Below are positions 42,737-52,920 of a stretch of 64,000 nt of DNA, one piece after another. The position numbers were made by a program, and so were the translations under genes. The notes beneath the pieces were generated by a model. That model was not told the DNA's origin and did not search any database. It saw only the letters and a list, made by a program, of their open reading frames with translations. Each line of letters opens with the position of its first letter. Position 1 is the stretch's first letter. Location: NCBI GenBank assembly GCA_013298715.1, contig JAAFIQ010000005.1, forward strand, positions 62,001 through 126,000. Reading direction: 5' to 3'. Source of the stretch: Bacteroidota bacterium. GTDB lineage: Bacteria > Bacteroidota > Bacteroidia > B-17B0 > Aurantibacillaceae.

Positions 42737-44872
42737 TTGAAACATTCTTTAAGGATAATTTTTTGCGTATTTTTCTTATTAATTAATTTAATAAGTGTAT
42801 GTGCTTTTAACAAAGTCGACTCCATAAAGAAGGAAATTAAAATTGCATCACCTCAAAAGAAAATTTATTTATCAATTGATTTGTTTAATGAGTACTTGGC
42901 GCAGCAACGCTTAGATGATGCGTTTATTTTAATTAACAAATTAATTGCTTCTACAAAAAACAACGATTCTCTTAATTTATATACTCAGGTAAAAAAAGCA
43001 CGATTATTATTCCTACAGGCTAATTTCACTGAAGGAAAAAAATTTCTGGAAAAGCTTTTCTTGAATAAACATATCAATTCTTTTCAGGGCATAAAGGCCG
43101 ATGCGCTAGGGAGTCTAGGAATGCATATTGGAAGGCTGGGAGATTTTAAACAAGCAATTGTATTGCATAATGAAGCTATTAAAATTTATCAAGAACAAAA
43201 TAATTTAAAAGGCCTTTCAAGATCATTAAATCATATTGCTGGTATTTATTACGATCAATCTGATTTTAATGAGGCAATTGTATATTTTAAGAAAGCACTA
43301 GCCATTAGTGTTCAATCTGGAGATTTATTTTTTAAAGGAAATATGCTTAATAATATAGGTTCAGCTTATGAGAATATGAGGGATTATAAAATGGCGTTAA
43401 ACTATTATCAAGAGTCGTTGGTGCTAAATTTAAGTTTAAATAATAAAAAGGATTTGTTATATAATTATTCCAATCTCTCTTCAATCAACCAAAGTTTAAA
43501 CAATTTAGAGAAAGCCATAGCTTTTTCTGATAAAGCAATGGATTTATTGAAAGAAAGTAAAGATACATATACAAGAGCAGCAATGTTGCAAGATAGAGGA
43601 GCCTTACTTATTAAATTAAAAGATTACAAAGCTGCAATTGAATGTTTAAACGAAGCAATTGCTCTAGCAAAAAAAACAAACTCTCCACTCATACTTCACC
43701 GATGTTATAATATAATTGGTAGTGCTTACGAAAAAATTGGTGATTACAAAAATTCTACATTTTACTACAAAGCATATTTAGAAACTAGAGATTCTATAAT
43801 TAGCGAGTCTGCCTTAAAAAATGTAACAAAAGAGAATTTGACTTATGTTTTTAATTCAGAAAAATTTAAAGATTCTCTTATAAATATTCAAAAACAAAAG
43901 GGGTTAGAGCAAGAGGCGTTAAAACAAAAGGAGAGTAAAATACGTCAACAAATTGTTTCAACTATTTCAATTTGTTTTTTATGTATTGCATTTGTACTTC
44001 TATTTATTATTAGAAGACAGTATAAAAAATCCAAAGAAGTTAACGCTCTTGTTTCGCTTCAAAATACTACCATACAAGAACAAAAGGATTTGGTTGAAGA
44101 AAAGAATAAAGAAATAGTAGATAGTATTAATTATGCTATGCGTATTCAAAACGCAATTTTACCTTCACACAACTTATTAAAAAGTTATTTTAATGATTAT
44201 TTTTTAATTTATAAACCTAAAGATATTGTTGCTGGAGATTTTTATTGGGCAGAACAAAAGAATAATATTACCTACTTAGCAGTAGCTGATTGCACAGGAC
44301 ACGGCGTTCCTGGAGCTATTGTTAGCGTTATCTGCTCAAATGCACTACAACGAGCTTTGTTTGATTTTAATTTAATTTTACCTAATGAAATCTTGGATAA
44401 AACAAGAGAATTGGTTACTGAAACGTTTGATAAAAGTCATGAAATTATAAATGATGGAATGGATATTTCATTAATGAGTATTGAGCAAAATGAAAACGGA
44501 ACAATCGTTAATTGGAGTGGTGCAAATACACCGCTTTGGTATTTTAGCAATGGAGTTTTTAATGTTATTAAAGCAACTAAGCAAACCATTGGTAATACTG
44601 AATCCCCAAAACCATATATTAATAACGAGTTAATTTTAAAAAAAGGAGATACTTTATTTTTGTTTACTGACGGCTATTATGATCAATTCGGTGGAGAGCA
44701 TAATACTTTTAAAGGAAAAAAATTCAAATCAAAAAATTTAAAAAATTTGCTTGTTTCAATTAATACAACAAGTTTGTCAGAGCAAAAGAAAACCCTTGAA
44801 AAAATGCACAAGGAATGGAAAGGTAGTTTGGAGCAAGTGGATGATATTACAATATTTGCTTTACGGGTATAA
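42737..44872 (+). CDS. TPR-SpoIIE (PP2C) phosphatase sensor
   Basis: 711 residues from the TTG at 42737, chosen because a promoter box lies upstream and a signal peptide starts here (LKHSLRIIFCVFFLLINLISVCA). TPR repeats fill about residues 30-380 (pattern around LGMHIGRLGDFKQAI and NNIGSAYENMRDYKMAL). One membrane helix follows near 405 (STISICFLCIAFVLLFII). A coiled-coil linker leads to a SpoIIE-type PP2C phosphatase (about 490-711, GDFYWAEQ, AVADCTGHGVPGAIVS, LFTDGYYDQFGG). It is likely an inner-membrane sensor dephosphorylating STAS-type partners. A longer upstream frame overlapping tgt is unlikely. Confidence 0.85.
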   Translation: MKHSLRIIFCVFFLLINLISVCAFNKVDSIKKEIKIASPQKKIYLSIDLFNEYLAQQRLDDAFILINKLIASTKNNDSLNLYTQVKKARLLFLQANFTEGKKFLEKLFLNKHINSFQGIKADALGSLGMHIGRLGDFKQAIVLHNEAIKIYQEQNNLKGLSRSLNHIAGIYYDQSDFNEAIVYFKKALAISVQSGDLFFKGNMLNNIGSAYENMRDYKMALNYYQESLVLNLSLNNKKDLLYNYSNLSSINQSLNNLEKAIAFSDKAMDLLKESKDTYTRAAMLQDRGALLIKLKDYKAAIECLNEAIALAKKTNSPLILHRCYNIIGSAYEKIGDYKNSTFYYKAYLETRDSIISESALKNVTKENLTYVFNSEKFKDSLINIQKQKGLEQEALKQKESKIRQQIVSTISICFLCIAFVLLFIIRRQYKKSKEVNALVSLQNTTIQEQKDLVEEKNKEIVDSINYAMRIQNAILPSHNLLKSYFNDYFLIYKPKDIVAGDFYWAEQKNNITYLAVADCTGHGVPGAIVSVICSNALQRALFDFNLILPNEILDKTRELVTETFDKSHEIINDGMDISLMSIEQNENGTIVNWSGANTPLWYFSNGVFNVIKATKQTIGNTESPKPYINNELILKKGDTLFLFTDGYYDQFGGEHNTFKGKKFKSKNLKNLLVSINTTSLSEQKKTLEKMHKEWKGSLEQVDDITIFALRV

Positions 44873-44992
44873 ATTCTAGTTCATATTTAAAAAATCAACG
44901 TTAATAATTTTCAACAGGTTTTACATCTAATATTATTAACTTCGAGCTAATTATTAAACCATGTAATTTTCTAAAAAAATTACACTACAAAT

Positions 44993-47431
44993 ATGCATTT
45001 TTTAGACGAACTAAACCCAGTACAAAAGGCTGCTGCCAAAGCAACTGAAGGACCAGTAATGATTATAGCAGGAGCAGGCTCAGGTAAAACACGTGTGCTT
45101 ACTTATCGTATAGCTCACTTGATGGAGAAAAACGTAGATGCGTTTAATATTCTTTCTTTAACATTTACAAACAAAGCCGCACGCGAAATGAAAAATCGTA
45201 TTGCTAAAATTGTTGGAGAAAAAGAAGCAAAAAATTTATGGATGGGTACTTTCCACAGTGTGTTTGCAAAAATATTGCGTATTGAAGCTGAGAAAATTGG
45301 CTACCCAAACAACTTCACCATTTACGATACCGATGATAGTAAAAGCGTAATAAAAGAAATTTTAAAACAAATGAACTTAGATGATAAAGTATATAAACCA
45401 TCTTTAGTTTTAAATAGAATTAGCGACGCAAAAAATAAACTCATAACAGCACAACAATACCTAAATAACCCAATTACGCAGCAAGAAGATTTCAGCAGCC
45501 GAAAACCTATGTTAGGTAAGGTGTTTGAAGCCTATCAAAAAAGAAATTTTAAAGCGGGCGCAATGGATTTTGACGATTTGCTCTTTCAAACAAATATTTT
45601 GCTGCGCGATTTTCCAGATGTGCTTTATAAATACCAAAATAAGTTTCGTTACATTTTAGTAGATGAGTATCAAGATACAAACTTCTCACAATACGTTATA
45701 ATAAAACAACTTGCCGCACGCTTTCAAAACATTTGCGTGGTGGGCGATGATGCCCAAAGTATCTATGCTTTTCGTGGTGCCAACATTCAAAACATATTAA
45801 ATTTCGAAAAAGATTACCCAGATTTAGAAACTTATAAATTAGAACAAAATTACCGCAGCACAAAAATGATAGTAAATGCTGCAAACGAAATAATTGCCAA
45901 TAACAAAGATCAGTTTAAGAAATTGGTATTTACAGAAAACGAACCAGGCAATAAAATAAAAGTAGTACAAGCCAATTCAGATAGTGAAGAAGGAAAAAAA
46001 GTTGCAGATATGGTATTTAGTACCCGTATGTATCAGCAAGCAAAAAATTCTGATTTTGCAATTCTGTACCGTACTAACTCTCAATCGCGCTCGTTTGAAG
46101 AAGCTTTTAGAAGATTAAATATTCCTTACAAAATTTATGGAGGCGTTAGTTTTTATCAACGTAAAGAAATTAAAGACGCTTTATGTTATTACCGACTAAC
46201 TATTAATAATAACGATGATGAAAGTTTAAAACGCATTATAAATTACCCTGCTAGAGGTATTGGCAATAGCACAATGGATAAAATTACTGTGGCCGCAGCC
46301 GAACAAGATGTAAGTCTTTGGACAGTATTAAGTAACCTAAAAGATTTTAATAGTACACTTGGAATTAATGCTGGCATAGCTAACAAAATAAATGATTTTG
46401 TAATGCAAATAAAATCTTATACTCTTATGGTGCCTTACAAAGATGCTTATGAGTTAGCCAACTATATTGTAGTAAATACAGGAATTGTAAGAGAATTATA
46501 CAACGATAAAACACCCGAAGGAGTAAGCAGATACGAAAATATTCAAGAGTTATTAAATGGTATAAAAGATTTTGTTGAAACGGAGAGAACGCCACAAGAA
46601 GAAGAAGTTAACGATACTGTTAAGGATTTTTTAGAGAAAGATGAGGGTAATTTATTTGCTGCTGATACCGACAAAAAGTTAAAAACTTTGGATGAATTTA
46701 TGCAAGAAATTACCTTGCTTACTGATGTGGATAAAGAAACTGAAGATGAAAAAAATACGGACAAAGTAAGCATGATGACAGTGCATGCCAGTAAAGGCCT
46801 TGAGTTCAAATACGTTCATATTGTTGGTTTAGAGGAAAATTTATTCCCTTCGCAACTCAGTGTAAATGATAGGAGTGATTTAGAAGAAGAACGTCGTTTG
46901 TTTTATGTTGCTGTAACCAGAGCAGAAAAGCAAGCCACGTTAAGTTACGCAACTATGCGTTATCGTTTTGGGAATGTTACTTACTGTGAACCAAGCAGAT
47001 TTATAAGTGAAATAAATGATGAGTTTTTAGAATACGCAGATTTACCACAAAACAATATTGCTTTGAAAGATAGTATGTTTGAAAAAATGCGTGGCGAATA
47101 TTCTGGATTCTCGAATAACAGAACGGGTTTTAATAATCAATCAACAAATAATTCAAAAGCAACAAGTAACTCAACAATAAATTTTAATCCTACGGCAAAA
47201 AAATTAGTGAGTTTAAACGCACGATTAGCAAGTAAACCATCTATTTCAACAGTTAATATAGAACTTAACAAAAATTTAAAATTGCAAGATGATGTGATGC
47301 ATGAAAAATTTGGAAAGGGTACGGTTATTGGTTTAGAAGGCGTTTGGCCAGAGACCAAAGCAACGATTAATTTTGCAGATGGCACCACAAGAAGTTTGCT
47401 ACTTAAGTTTGCTAGGTTTATGAGTGCTTAA
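44993..47431 (+). CDS. pcrA: UvrD/PcrA-type DNA helicase
   Basis: An 812-residue superfamily 1A helicase. Motif I GAGSGKTR (about residue 26), motif Ia TFTNKAAREMK, motif II LVDEYQDTN, motif III GDDAQSIYAFRGA, QNYRST, the TVHASKGLEF motif and VAVTRAE are all present. PcrA/UvrD unwinds DNA in repair and replication restart. The C-terminal 60 residues are divergent, with a KGTVIGLEG fold near the end as in PcrA/UvrD tails. A small hairpin (GTAATTT/AAATTAC, about 44964-44984) lies before the start. Confidence 0.93.
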   Translation: MHFLDELNPVQKAAAKATEGPVMIIAGAGSGKTRVLTYRIAHLMEKNVDAFNILSLTFTNKAAREMKNRIAKIVGEKEAKNLWMGTFHSVFAKILRIEAEKIGYPNNFTIYDTDDSKSVIKEILKQMNLDDKVYKPSLVLNRISDAKNKLITAQQYLNNPITQQEDFSSRKPMLGKVFEAYQKRNFKAGAMDFDDLLFQTNILLRDFPDVLYKYQNKFRYILVDEYQDTNFSQYVIIKQLAARFQNICVVGDDAQSIYAFRGANIQNILNFEKDYPDLETYKLEQNYRSTKMIVNAANEIIANNKDQFKKLVFTENEPGNKIKVVQANSDSEEGKKVADMVFSTRMYQQAKNSDFAILYRTNSQSRSFEEAFRRLNIPYKIYGGVSFYQRKEIKDALCYYRLTINNNDDESLKRIINYPARGIGNSTMDKITVAAAEQDVSLWTVLSNLKDFNSTLGINAGIANKINDFVMQIKSYTLMVPYKDAYELANYIVVNTGIVRELYNDKTPEGVSRYENIQELLNGIKDFVETERTPQEEEVNDTVKDFLEKDEGNLFAADTDKKLKTLDEFMQEITLLTDVDKETEDEKNTDKVSMMTVHASKGLEFKYVHIVGLEENLFPSQLSVNDRSDLEEERRLFYVAVTRAEKQATLSYATMRYRFGNVTYCEPSRFISEINDEFLEYADLPQNNIALKDSMFEKMRGEYSGFSNNRTGFNNQSTNNSKATSNSTINFNPTAKKLVSLNARLASKPSISTVNIELNKNLKLQDDVMHEKFGKGTVIGLEGVWPETKATINFADGTTRSLLLKFARFMSA

Positions 47432-47463
47432 TTTTTATTGTACATTTAATTAAAATTTAAGTT

Positions 47464-48501
47464 ATGAAGAAACTACTATTACTATTTACCTTATTATATT
47501 TCACTTTAAACGCTCAAATACCAAACGGTTACTACAACTCTGTGCAAGGTCAAACAGGTAATAATTTAAAACTTGCATTATATAATATTATAAAAAATCA
47601 CAACTCACTTTTATATAGTTCGCTTTGGGGAATTTTTCCTAAAACCGATGCCAGGCCAAATGGTAAGGTTTTTGACATTTATAGTTACAAACCAATAGGC
47701 GCTCAACCTTATGAGTACACTTTCAGCGCTAACCAATGTGGCAATTATAATGGCGAAGGCGATTGTTATAACCGCGAGCACACGTGGCCTCAAAGCTGGT
47801 TCAACTCTAATTCAACAGCAAGTTCTGATTTGTTTCACGTTTATCCAACAGATGGACATGTAAACAATGTACGGGCAAATTTTCCTTATGGTAAAGTTGG
47901 CAATGCAAGCACAACAACACAAAACGGCAGTAAATTAGGAAATTGTATATCTCCTGGCTATTCTCAAACCGTTTTTGAACCTATTGACGAATTTAAAGGC
48001 GATTTGGCACGTACCTATTTTTATATGACCACACGTTATTACAGCGAGGATGGTGCATGGGGACAATCAGATGCTACAAATGGGGCAACAATTTTGCCGT
48101 GGCAGTTAAATGTCTTGTTACAGTGGAATCAACAAGACCCTGTAAGTAGTAAAGAAATTGCTCGTAACGATTCTATTTTTAAAATACAATTCAATCGAAA
48201 TCCATATATTGATAATCCGCAATGGGTAACTAATGTGTTTGGGTCACCAGCCAGTATTACAGAAAATCTATTACAACAAAGTATAAAAATTTTTCCAAAT
48301 CCGGCAAGTGAATTTTTAACGATTTCAATTCCAAATTTTAAGGCAGATTTTGTTTTGATGAATGTTTTGGGTGAAGTTGTATTTAAAGAAAGTTTTTCAG
48401 ACCAATTAACTATAACAACTAAAACCTTTACAAGAGGAATCTATTTTATTAAATTAGATTCAGAAAACGAAACGGCTATCCAAAAAATAATTCTCAATTA
48501 A
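47464..48501 (+). CDS. Secreted endonuclease I family nuclease with T9SS tail
   Basis: A 345-residue secreted protein with a signal peptide (MKKLLLLFTLLYFTLNAQ). It carries the endonuclease I (EndA/Vvn, NucM-type) signature DCYNREHTWPQSWF near residue 100, with the catalytic His, and the downstream DLFHVYPTDGHVNN and YFYMTTRYYS. The C-terminal 70 residues (from IKIFPNPASEFLTI to AIQKIILN) form a type A T9SS sorting domain. It probably degrades extracellular DNA or RNA for phosphate and nucleotides. It follows pcrA by 32 nt, likely an independent unit. Confidence 0.92.
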   Translation: MKKLLLLFTLLYFTLNAQIPNGYYNSVQGQTGNNLKLALYNIIKNHNSLLYSSLWGIFPKTDARPNGKVFDIYSYKPIGAQPYEYTFSANQCGNYNGEGDCYNREHTWPQSWFNSNSTASSDLFHVYPTDGHVNNVRANFPYGKVGNASTTTQNGSKLGNCISPGYSQTVFEPIDEFKGDLARTYFYMTTRYYSEDGAWGQSDATNGATILPWQLNVLLQWNQQDPVSSKEIARNDSIFKIQFNRNPYIDNPQWVTNVFGSPASITENLLQQSIKIFPNPASEFLTISIPNFKADFVLMNVLGEVVFKESFSDQLTITTKTFTRGIYFIKLDSENETAIQKIILN

Positions 48502-48565
48502 TTTACTCAGTCTAATCTTTTTATAGGTGTTAATTGTTTTAACATTTTTTCAGTAAATTAGCAAG

Positions 48566-48988
48566 ATGAATAAAGTTTTATACGAAGATCTTATATTAGG
48601 TGCACGTATTACCTATTTTGAAGAAAAAAACCTTGTTTTGGTTGATAGTTGGGGCGACCATTCAGATGAGGTTGCGTATAAAATTTATTTTGAAACCTTT
48701 TTAAAAACATATCATTTTGATAAACATGCCAATTTATTAATAGATACTACAAAGCTAAATAAATCTTCTAGTTCAAATAGAGCATGGTTCAGCACAAGCG
48801 TTGCGCCTCGTTTTTTTAAAGGCTTCGAAAATCCTGAAAAAATTAAAGTTGGAATTGTAATTCCTAAAGGTATTTTTGAAAAGCTAGCCATTGAAATTTT
48901 GATAAAAGCAGCGGTTGCTCTGGGTCAAAAAGTACAATTAAAAAGTTTTAATGATGTTGGTGAGGCAGAAAAATATGTAACCTCCTAA
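48566..48988 (+). CDS. Small protein with STAS/SpoIIAA-like fold, unknown
   Basis: A 140-residue soluble protein. I do not recognise a named family. The alternation of strands and helices resembles a STAS or SpoIIAA-like fold: NLVLVDSWGDHSDEVAYKIYFETFL, then HANLLIDTTKLNKSSSSNRAWFSTSV, then KIKVGIVIPKGIFEKLAIEILIK. There is no signal peptide or catalytic motif. Similar small Bacteroidota proteins exist near signalling genes, and the serine-rich loop is a possible modification site by inference only. It sits alone between endonuclease I and MarC. Confidence 0.55.
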   Translation: MNKVLYEDLILGARITYFEEKNLVLVDSWGDHSDEVAYKIYFETFLKTYHFDKHANLLIDTTKLNKSSSSNRAWFSTSVAPRFFKGFENPEKIKVGIVIPKGIFEKLAIEILIKAAVALGQKVQLKSFNDVGEAEKYVTS

Positions 48989-49047
48989 CTCCAAAAATTC
49001 AATTACAAATACAATTCTTTTTTTGAACCGTATGTTTAGGATTAAGG

Positions 49048-49626
49048 TTAAAAATGTGCAATCGAACTTCTAAATAATTTTATAGCAAGTGCCAATAAAA
49101 TAATTCCAAATACTTTTTTTAAAATTGCTATACCACCAATTCCTAAAAAATTTTCTACACGGTGGATATTTTTTAAAACCAAATAAACTATTAAAACATT
49201 AATGCAAATAGCAATAATAATGGATATAATATTATACTCGGCTCGGATTGTAAGCAACGTGGTTAATGTGCCAGTTCCTGCAATTAGCGGAAAGGCTAGC
49301 GGAACAACCGATGCCGTGGCAGGCAAAACATCTTTACTAATTTGAATTCCTAAAATCATTTCAAATGCAACAATGCAAATTAAAATACTTCCGGCTACTG
49401 CAAAATCATTAACTGTTATTCCAATGATATTTAATATACTTTGACCAACAAACAAAAAAACCAACATTATTCCAAACGAAACCCAACTTGCTTTTGCCGC
49501 ATTAATCTCACCCGTTTTTTGTTTTAAATTTATTATTACTGGTATACTTCCTATTACATCAATCACGGCAAACAATACCATTGTAACTTTTAATATTTCA
49601 ATAATGTTAAATTGCAAATCCATCAT
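49048..49626 (-). CDS. MarC family integral membrane protein
   Basis: A 192-residue protein with six membrane helices. It has the conserved VLFAVIDVIGSIPVIINL at the start, and SVVPLAFPLIAGTGTLTTLL (about 105-125), the family's AxP-LxxGPGxI-like motif. MarC proteins were named for multiple-antibiotic resistance, but the function is unsettled. ATG 49626 or the next ATG (49623) can start it. It is monocistronic and divergent from the AAA+ gene. Confidence 0.9.
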   Translation of the reverse strand: MMDLQFNIIEILKVTMVLFAVIDVIGSIPVIINLKQKTGEINAAKASWVSFGIMLVFLFVGQSILNIIGITVNDFAVAGSILICIVAFEMILGIQISKDVLPATASVVPLAFPLIAGTGTLTTLLTIRAEYNIISIIIAICINVLIVYLVLKNIHRVENFLGIGGIAILKKVFGIILLALAIKLFRSSIAHF

Positions 49627-49721
49627 CCAAAATTAAGAGAATCCTTTCAGTCAAAAAAACTCGAATTATCTTACTTTTTAAATCATTTATTTCTATATTT
49701 ATTTTCACAATTTTTTTTGGT

Positions 49722-52334
49722 ATGGAGAAAAGATACAAATTTAAAAGCCTGCTAACATTTTCAAATAATGAATGGATGGCAAATAACCTTAAGCGCTACC
49801 GCATTGCCTTTGATAAAGATGAGTTAGATTATGTGCGTTGTGAATTAGCAATTTACAACAAGTTGTTTGATGAGGAGGATTGGACGGCTAAAGTAAATTT
49901 AATTTGTGTTAATACATTTGGCAATAAAGAAATTTGTAACAGAGCTTTGGATATACAAGTAAAAAAGGACGAAAACATTTTTTATTTGCGCGATGGCTGG
50001 GGAGTGGAAACCAAAGGTGGTTTTTGGACCAAAGGCACTTACAAATGGATTGCAAAAATTGATGGTGTTGATATTGGAGAACAAGTGTTTCATGTAAACG
50101 AGGTGGGATTGGTTACTAATCATACCAATCCTTATTTCGATATTGAGTGTATAAAATTATTTAATGGCGATGCGGATGGGTGGAAAGATAGAGACCGCAA
50201 GTATTTGAACACTTTTAGTAAAACCGAAACAAAATATGTTTGGGCAGAAATAAAATTTAAAAACCTTACTGAAAAAGAGTACAACTATGAATTTTATTTA
50301 AACTTTTACGACGATGCGGGCTTGCAAAAAGCCTCAATACAACAAACAGGTTTTGTAGGCGATAACAAAAAAGATTTTACATACACCTTTGAAAGAGCTT
50401 GGGGGAGCAACGCTGGAGGAATCTGGACAGATGATAAATATCTTTTAGAATTAGTTTTTAACGATGTATTGGTTGGCGCAGTTACATTTAATTGTGCTGA
50501 TACTGCCATTGAAGGAGATACTCCGTTACTAAAAACTATAGAACAAACTGTAAGTTCAGGTGGAAGCGTGGCAAATAAAGACACGCGATTAGATGAAATT
50601 GAAAATTTAAAAACACTTAACGAATTATTAGCAGAACTGGATGCGCTTATTGGATTGGATAATGTAAAAAAATCAATTCGAGAAAATATAACCTACTTAA
50701 ACTTTACAAAATTACGTAAAGAAAAAGGTTTTGAAGATTCGAATAAACTCTCTTTGCATAGCATATTTACTGGTAATCCGGGTACGGGTAAAACTACAAT
50801 TGTAAAAATGCTCGGCAAAATTTACAACAAAATGGGCTTGTTATCAAAAGGTCATGTTGTTGAGGTAGATAGAGTTGCATTGGTTGGTGAGTATATTGGG
50901 CAAACAGCTCCCAAAACAAAAAAAGCAATTGATAGTGCACGCGGTGGTATTTTATTTATTGATGAGGCTTATTCATTATCACGATCGGATGATGACAGCA
51001 AAGATTTTGGGAAAGAGGTAATCGAAATATTACTGAAAGAAATGAGTGATGGAGCAGGGGATATTGCTATTATAGGCGCTGGCTATCCAAAGCAAATAAA
51101 AAATTTTATAGAAAGTAATCCTGGATTAAAATCGCGCTTTACGCAATTTTTTCATTTTGATGATTATTTACCCGAAGAGCTTTATAAAATTGCAATGTAT
51201 GCAGCCGAGAAAAAACAAGTCGTATTCAACGCCGAAGCAGATTTCTTGTTAAAAGAACAATTAACTGAGGCATACAGAAAACGTGATGAAAATTTTGGCA
51301 ATGCCCGCTTCGTTAATGCAGTAATAGATGAAGTAAAACAAGAAATGGGATTGCGTTTAATGAAAAATGAGAAGCTTGCAGAATTGAGTGCTGAAGAGCT
51401 CTCAACAGTTATTTTAGAAGATATGCAGCAAGTATTTGTAGCTGAACAAAAGAAAAAATTAAAACTTAGCATTAACGAAAAACAACTTACCGAAGCCATT
51501 AACGAATTGAATGAATTAATTGGGATGGATAATGTGAAGCAAAGTATAATGGAGTTAGTAAAGTTAATTCGCTTTTATAACGAAACAGGCAAAGATGTTG
51601 TAAATAAATTTTCGCTGCATTCTGTATTCTCTGGTAATCCGGGTACTGGCAAAACTACAGTGGCACGTATAATTGCAAAAATATATAAAGCGTTAGGTGT
51701 TCTTGAACGAGGACATGTTGTTGAGGTAGATAGAGAAGGGCTACTTGCTGGTTATGTAGGGCAAACAGCAATAAAAACTGCCGATAAAATTGAAGAGGCC
51801 ATGGGTGGCATTTTGTTTATTGATGAAGCCTATGGGCTTGCTGGAGGCGGGCAAAATGATTTTGGGCAAGAGGCCATTCAGGTAATTTTAAAACGTATGG
51901 AAGATCAACGCGGTAAATTTGGCATTATAGCAGCAGGTTATCCAGATAACATGTATAAGTTTATAGAGAGTAATCCTGGGTTTAAATCACGTTTTGATAA
52001 AACATTTTTGTTCGATGATTATTCTCCGGAACAACTATATAGCATAACCTTGAATTTATTAAGTAAAGAAGGAATTAAACCAACTCAAGATGCCGAATTA
52101 CATTTAAAAACGTATTTGAATGAATTGTATGATAAGCGCGATAAATTTTTTGGTAATGCACGTACCGTTAGACAGATTGTAGGTGATATAGTAATGAAAC
52201 AAAATTTACGCTTGGCCTCAATACCATCAGACAAAAGAAAGCTAAGTGATTTAGGTGAATTAGTTTTGCTAGATGTTAAACATTTGGTTGTTGAGGGTGG
52301 AAGCGCAAGGGGTGGTGTTGGATTTAAGTTTTAG
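49722..52334 (+). CDS. Double CbxX/CfqX-type AAA+ ATPase with duplicated N-domains
   Basis: An 870-residue cytoplasmic protein. Residues about 3-128 and 137-262 are two divergent copies of one beta-rich domain; both share GW/AWG..GG.W, a WxKGTYK-type strand and YVRCELAIYN or YVWAEIKFKN. Two CbxX/CfqX (SpoVK-like) AAA+ modules follow. Walker A is GNPGTGKTT in both (about 351 and 638), Walker B FIDEAYSL and FIDEAYGL, with the helical lids GNARFVNAVIDE and GNARTVRQIVGD. Such ATPases remodel protein clients (Rubisco activase CbbX, EccA of type VII secretion). No client gene is adjacent; it is transcribed alone. Function unknown. Confidence 0.85.
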   Translation: MEKRYKFKSLLTFSNNEWMANNLKRYRIAFDKDELDYVRCELAIYNKLFDEEDWTAKVNLICVNTFGNKEICNRALDIQVKKDENIFYLRDGWGVETKGGFWTKGTYKWIAKIDGVDIGEQVFHVNEVGLVTNHTNPYFDIECIKLFNGDADGWKDRDRKYLNTFSKTETKYVWAEIKFKNLTEKEYNYEFYLNFYDDAGLQKASIQQTGFVGDNKKDFTYTFERAWGSNAGGIWTDDKYLLELVFNDVLVGAVTFNCADTAIEGDTPLLKTIEQTVSSGGSVANKDTRLDEIENLKTLNELLAELDALIGLDNVKKSIRENITYLNFTKLRKEKGFEDSNKLSLHSIFTGNPGTGKTTIVKMLGKIYNKMGLLSKGHVVEVDRVALVGEYIGQTAPKTKKAIDSARGGILFIDEAYSLSRSDDDSKDFGKEVIEILLKEMSDGAGDIAIIGAGYPKQIKNFIESNPGLKSRFTQFFHFDDYLPEELYKIAMYAAEKKQVVFNAEADFLLKEQLTEAYRKRDENFGNARFVNAVIDEVKQEMGLRLMKNEKLAELSAEELSTVILEDMQQVFVAEQKKKLKLSINEKQLTEAINELNELIGMDNVKQSIMELVKLIRFYNETGKDVVNKFSLHSVFSGNPGTGKTTVARIIAKIYKALGVLERGHVVEVDREGLLAGYVGQTAIKTADKIEEAMGGILFIDEAYGLAGGGQNDFGQEAIQVILKRMEDQRGKFGIIAAGYPDNMYKFIESNPGFKSRFDKTFLFDDYSPEQLYSITLNLLSKEGIKPTQDAELHLKTYLNELYDKRDKFFGNARTVRQIVGDIVMKQNLRLASIPSDKRKLSDLGELVLLDVKHLVVEGGSARGGVGFKF

Positions 52335-52681
52335 TTCGAGATGTTGAAGAACGATGAAGAATAGTTTAAAGTTATCGCTATTGAAGTAGTTCTTTTATTA
52401 ATAAAGACTTCGAAAAAATTTGATTTTCTATTTCAGATAAATTTTTATTGTCCAATTATTCAGCTCGAGTTTAACACGATTAATCAATCTTAATTGGTTT
52501 CATTACAAATCTAAAGAGTAAATGGGATCCAATTTGGTCACTGTTGAGATTACTTACAGGTATATTTTCTGTAAATCTGTGCAGATGCTTAATAACAAAC
52601 AATTCTATTTTGGATAATTGGTTTAAGGCTTATTAAAAAAAATAGTTTTATATTTGAGAGTAAAAGTAAATTATTAGGTTT
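52335..52681. other. 347-nt intergenic region without gene
   Basis: No coding frame or RNA gene is visible. The right end holds the promoter of the ACP operon (52649-52656). The rest is A/T-rich with stop codons in all frames; it marks the left border of the glycan locus. Confidence 0.5.
52649..52656 (+). promoter_or_regulatory. -7 box of the ACP-KASIII-GT2-GNAT operon
   Basis: TATATTTG matches TAnnTTTG, 25 nt before the ATG at 52682. Confidence 0.55.
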
Positions 52682-52915
52682 ATGACCAGTTCGTTAGAAA
52701 ATTTTGTGACATTAATTCGCCAACAATTTAGCGAGCATGAAGCTTTACTCATTAACGAAACAACAGATATAAAATCATTAAAAGAATGGTCTTCTTTACA
52801 AACCATGATTATTGTGAACGAAATTGATAAAAATTTCGGTGTAATTATTAGCTCTGATGATTTAAAAGCAGCAAATACGATAGCACAATTGTATCAATTA
52901 GTAAAAGAAAAGTAA
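52682..52915 (+). CDS. Acyl carrier protein
   Basis: A 77-residue four-helix carrier protein. The phosphopantetheine serine is Ser38 in EWSSLQTM, where the usual Asp-Ser-Leu has become Ser-Ser-Leu. The acidic helix II after it (IIVNEIDKNFGVIISSDDL) is conserved. It differs from housekeeping AcpP, which reads DSLD; this one is specialised. It is followed by KASIII after 5 nt, so it likely carries an acyl unit made or extended by that enzyme for use by the neighbouring GNAT or glycosyltransferase. Confidence 0.88.
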   Translation: MTSSLENFVTLIRQQFSEHEALLINETTDIKSLKEWSSLQTMIIVNEIDKNFGVIISSDDLKAANTIAQLYQLVKEK

Positions 52916-52920
52916 AATTA

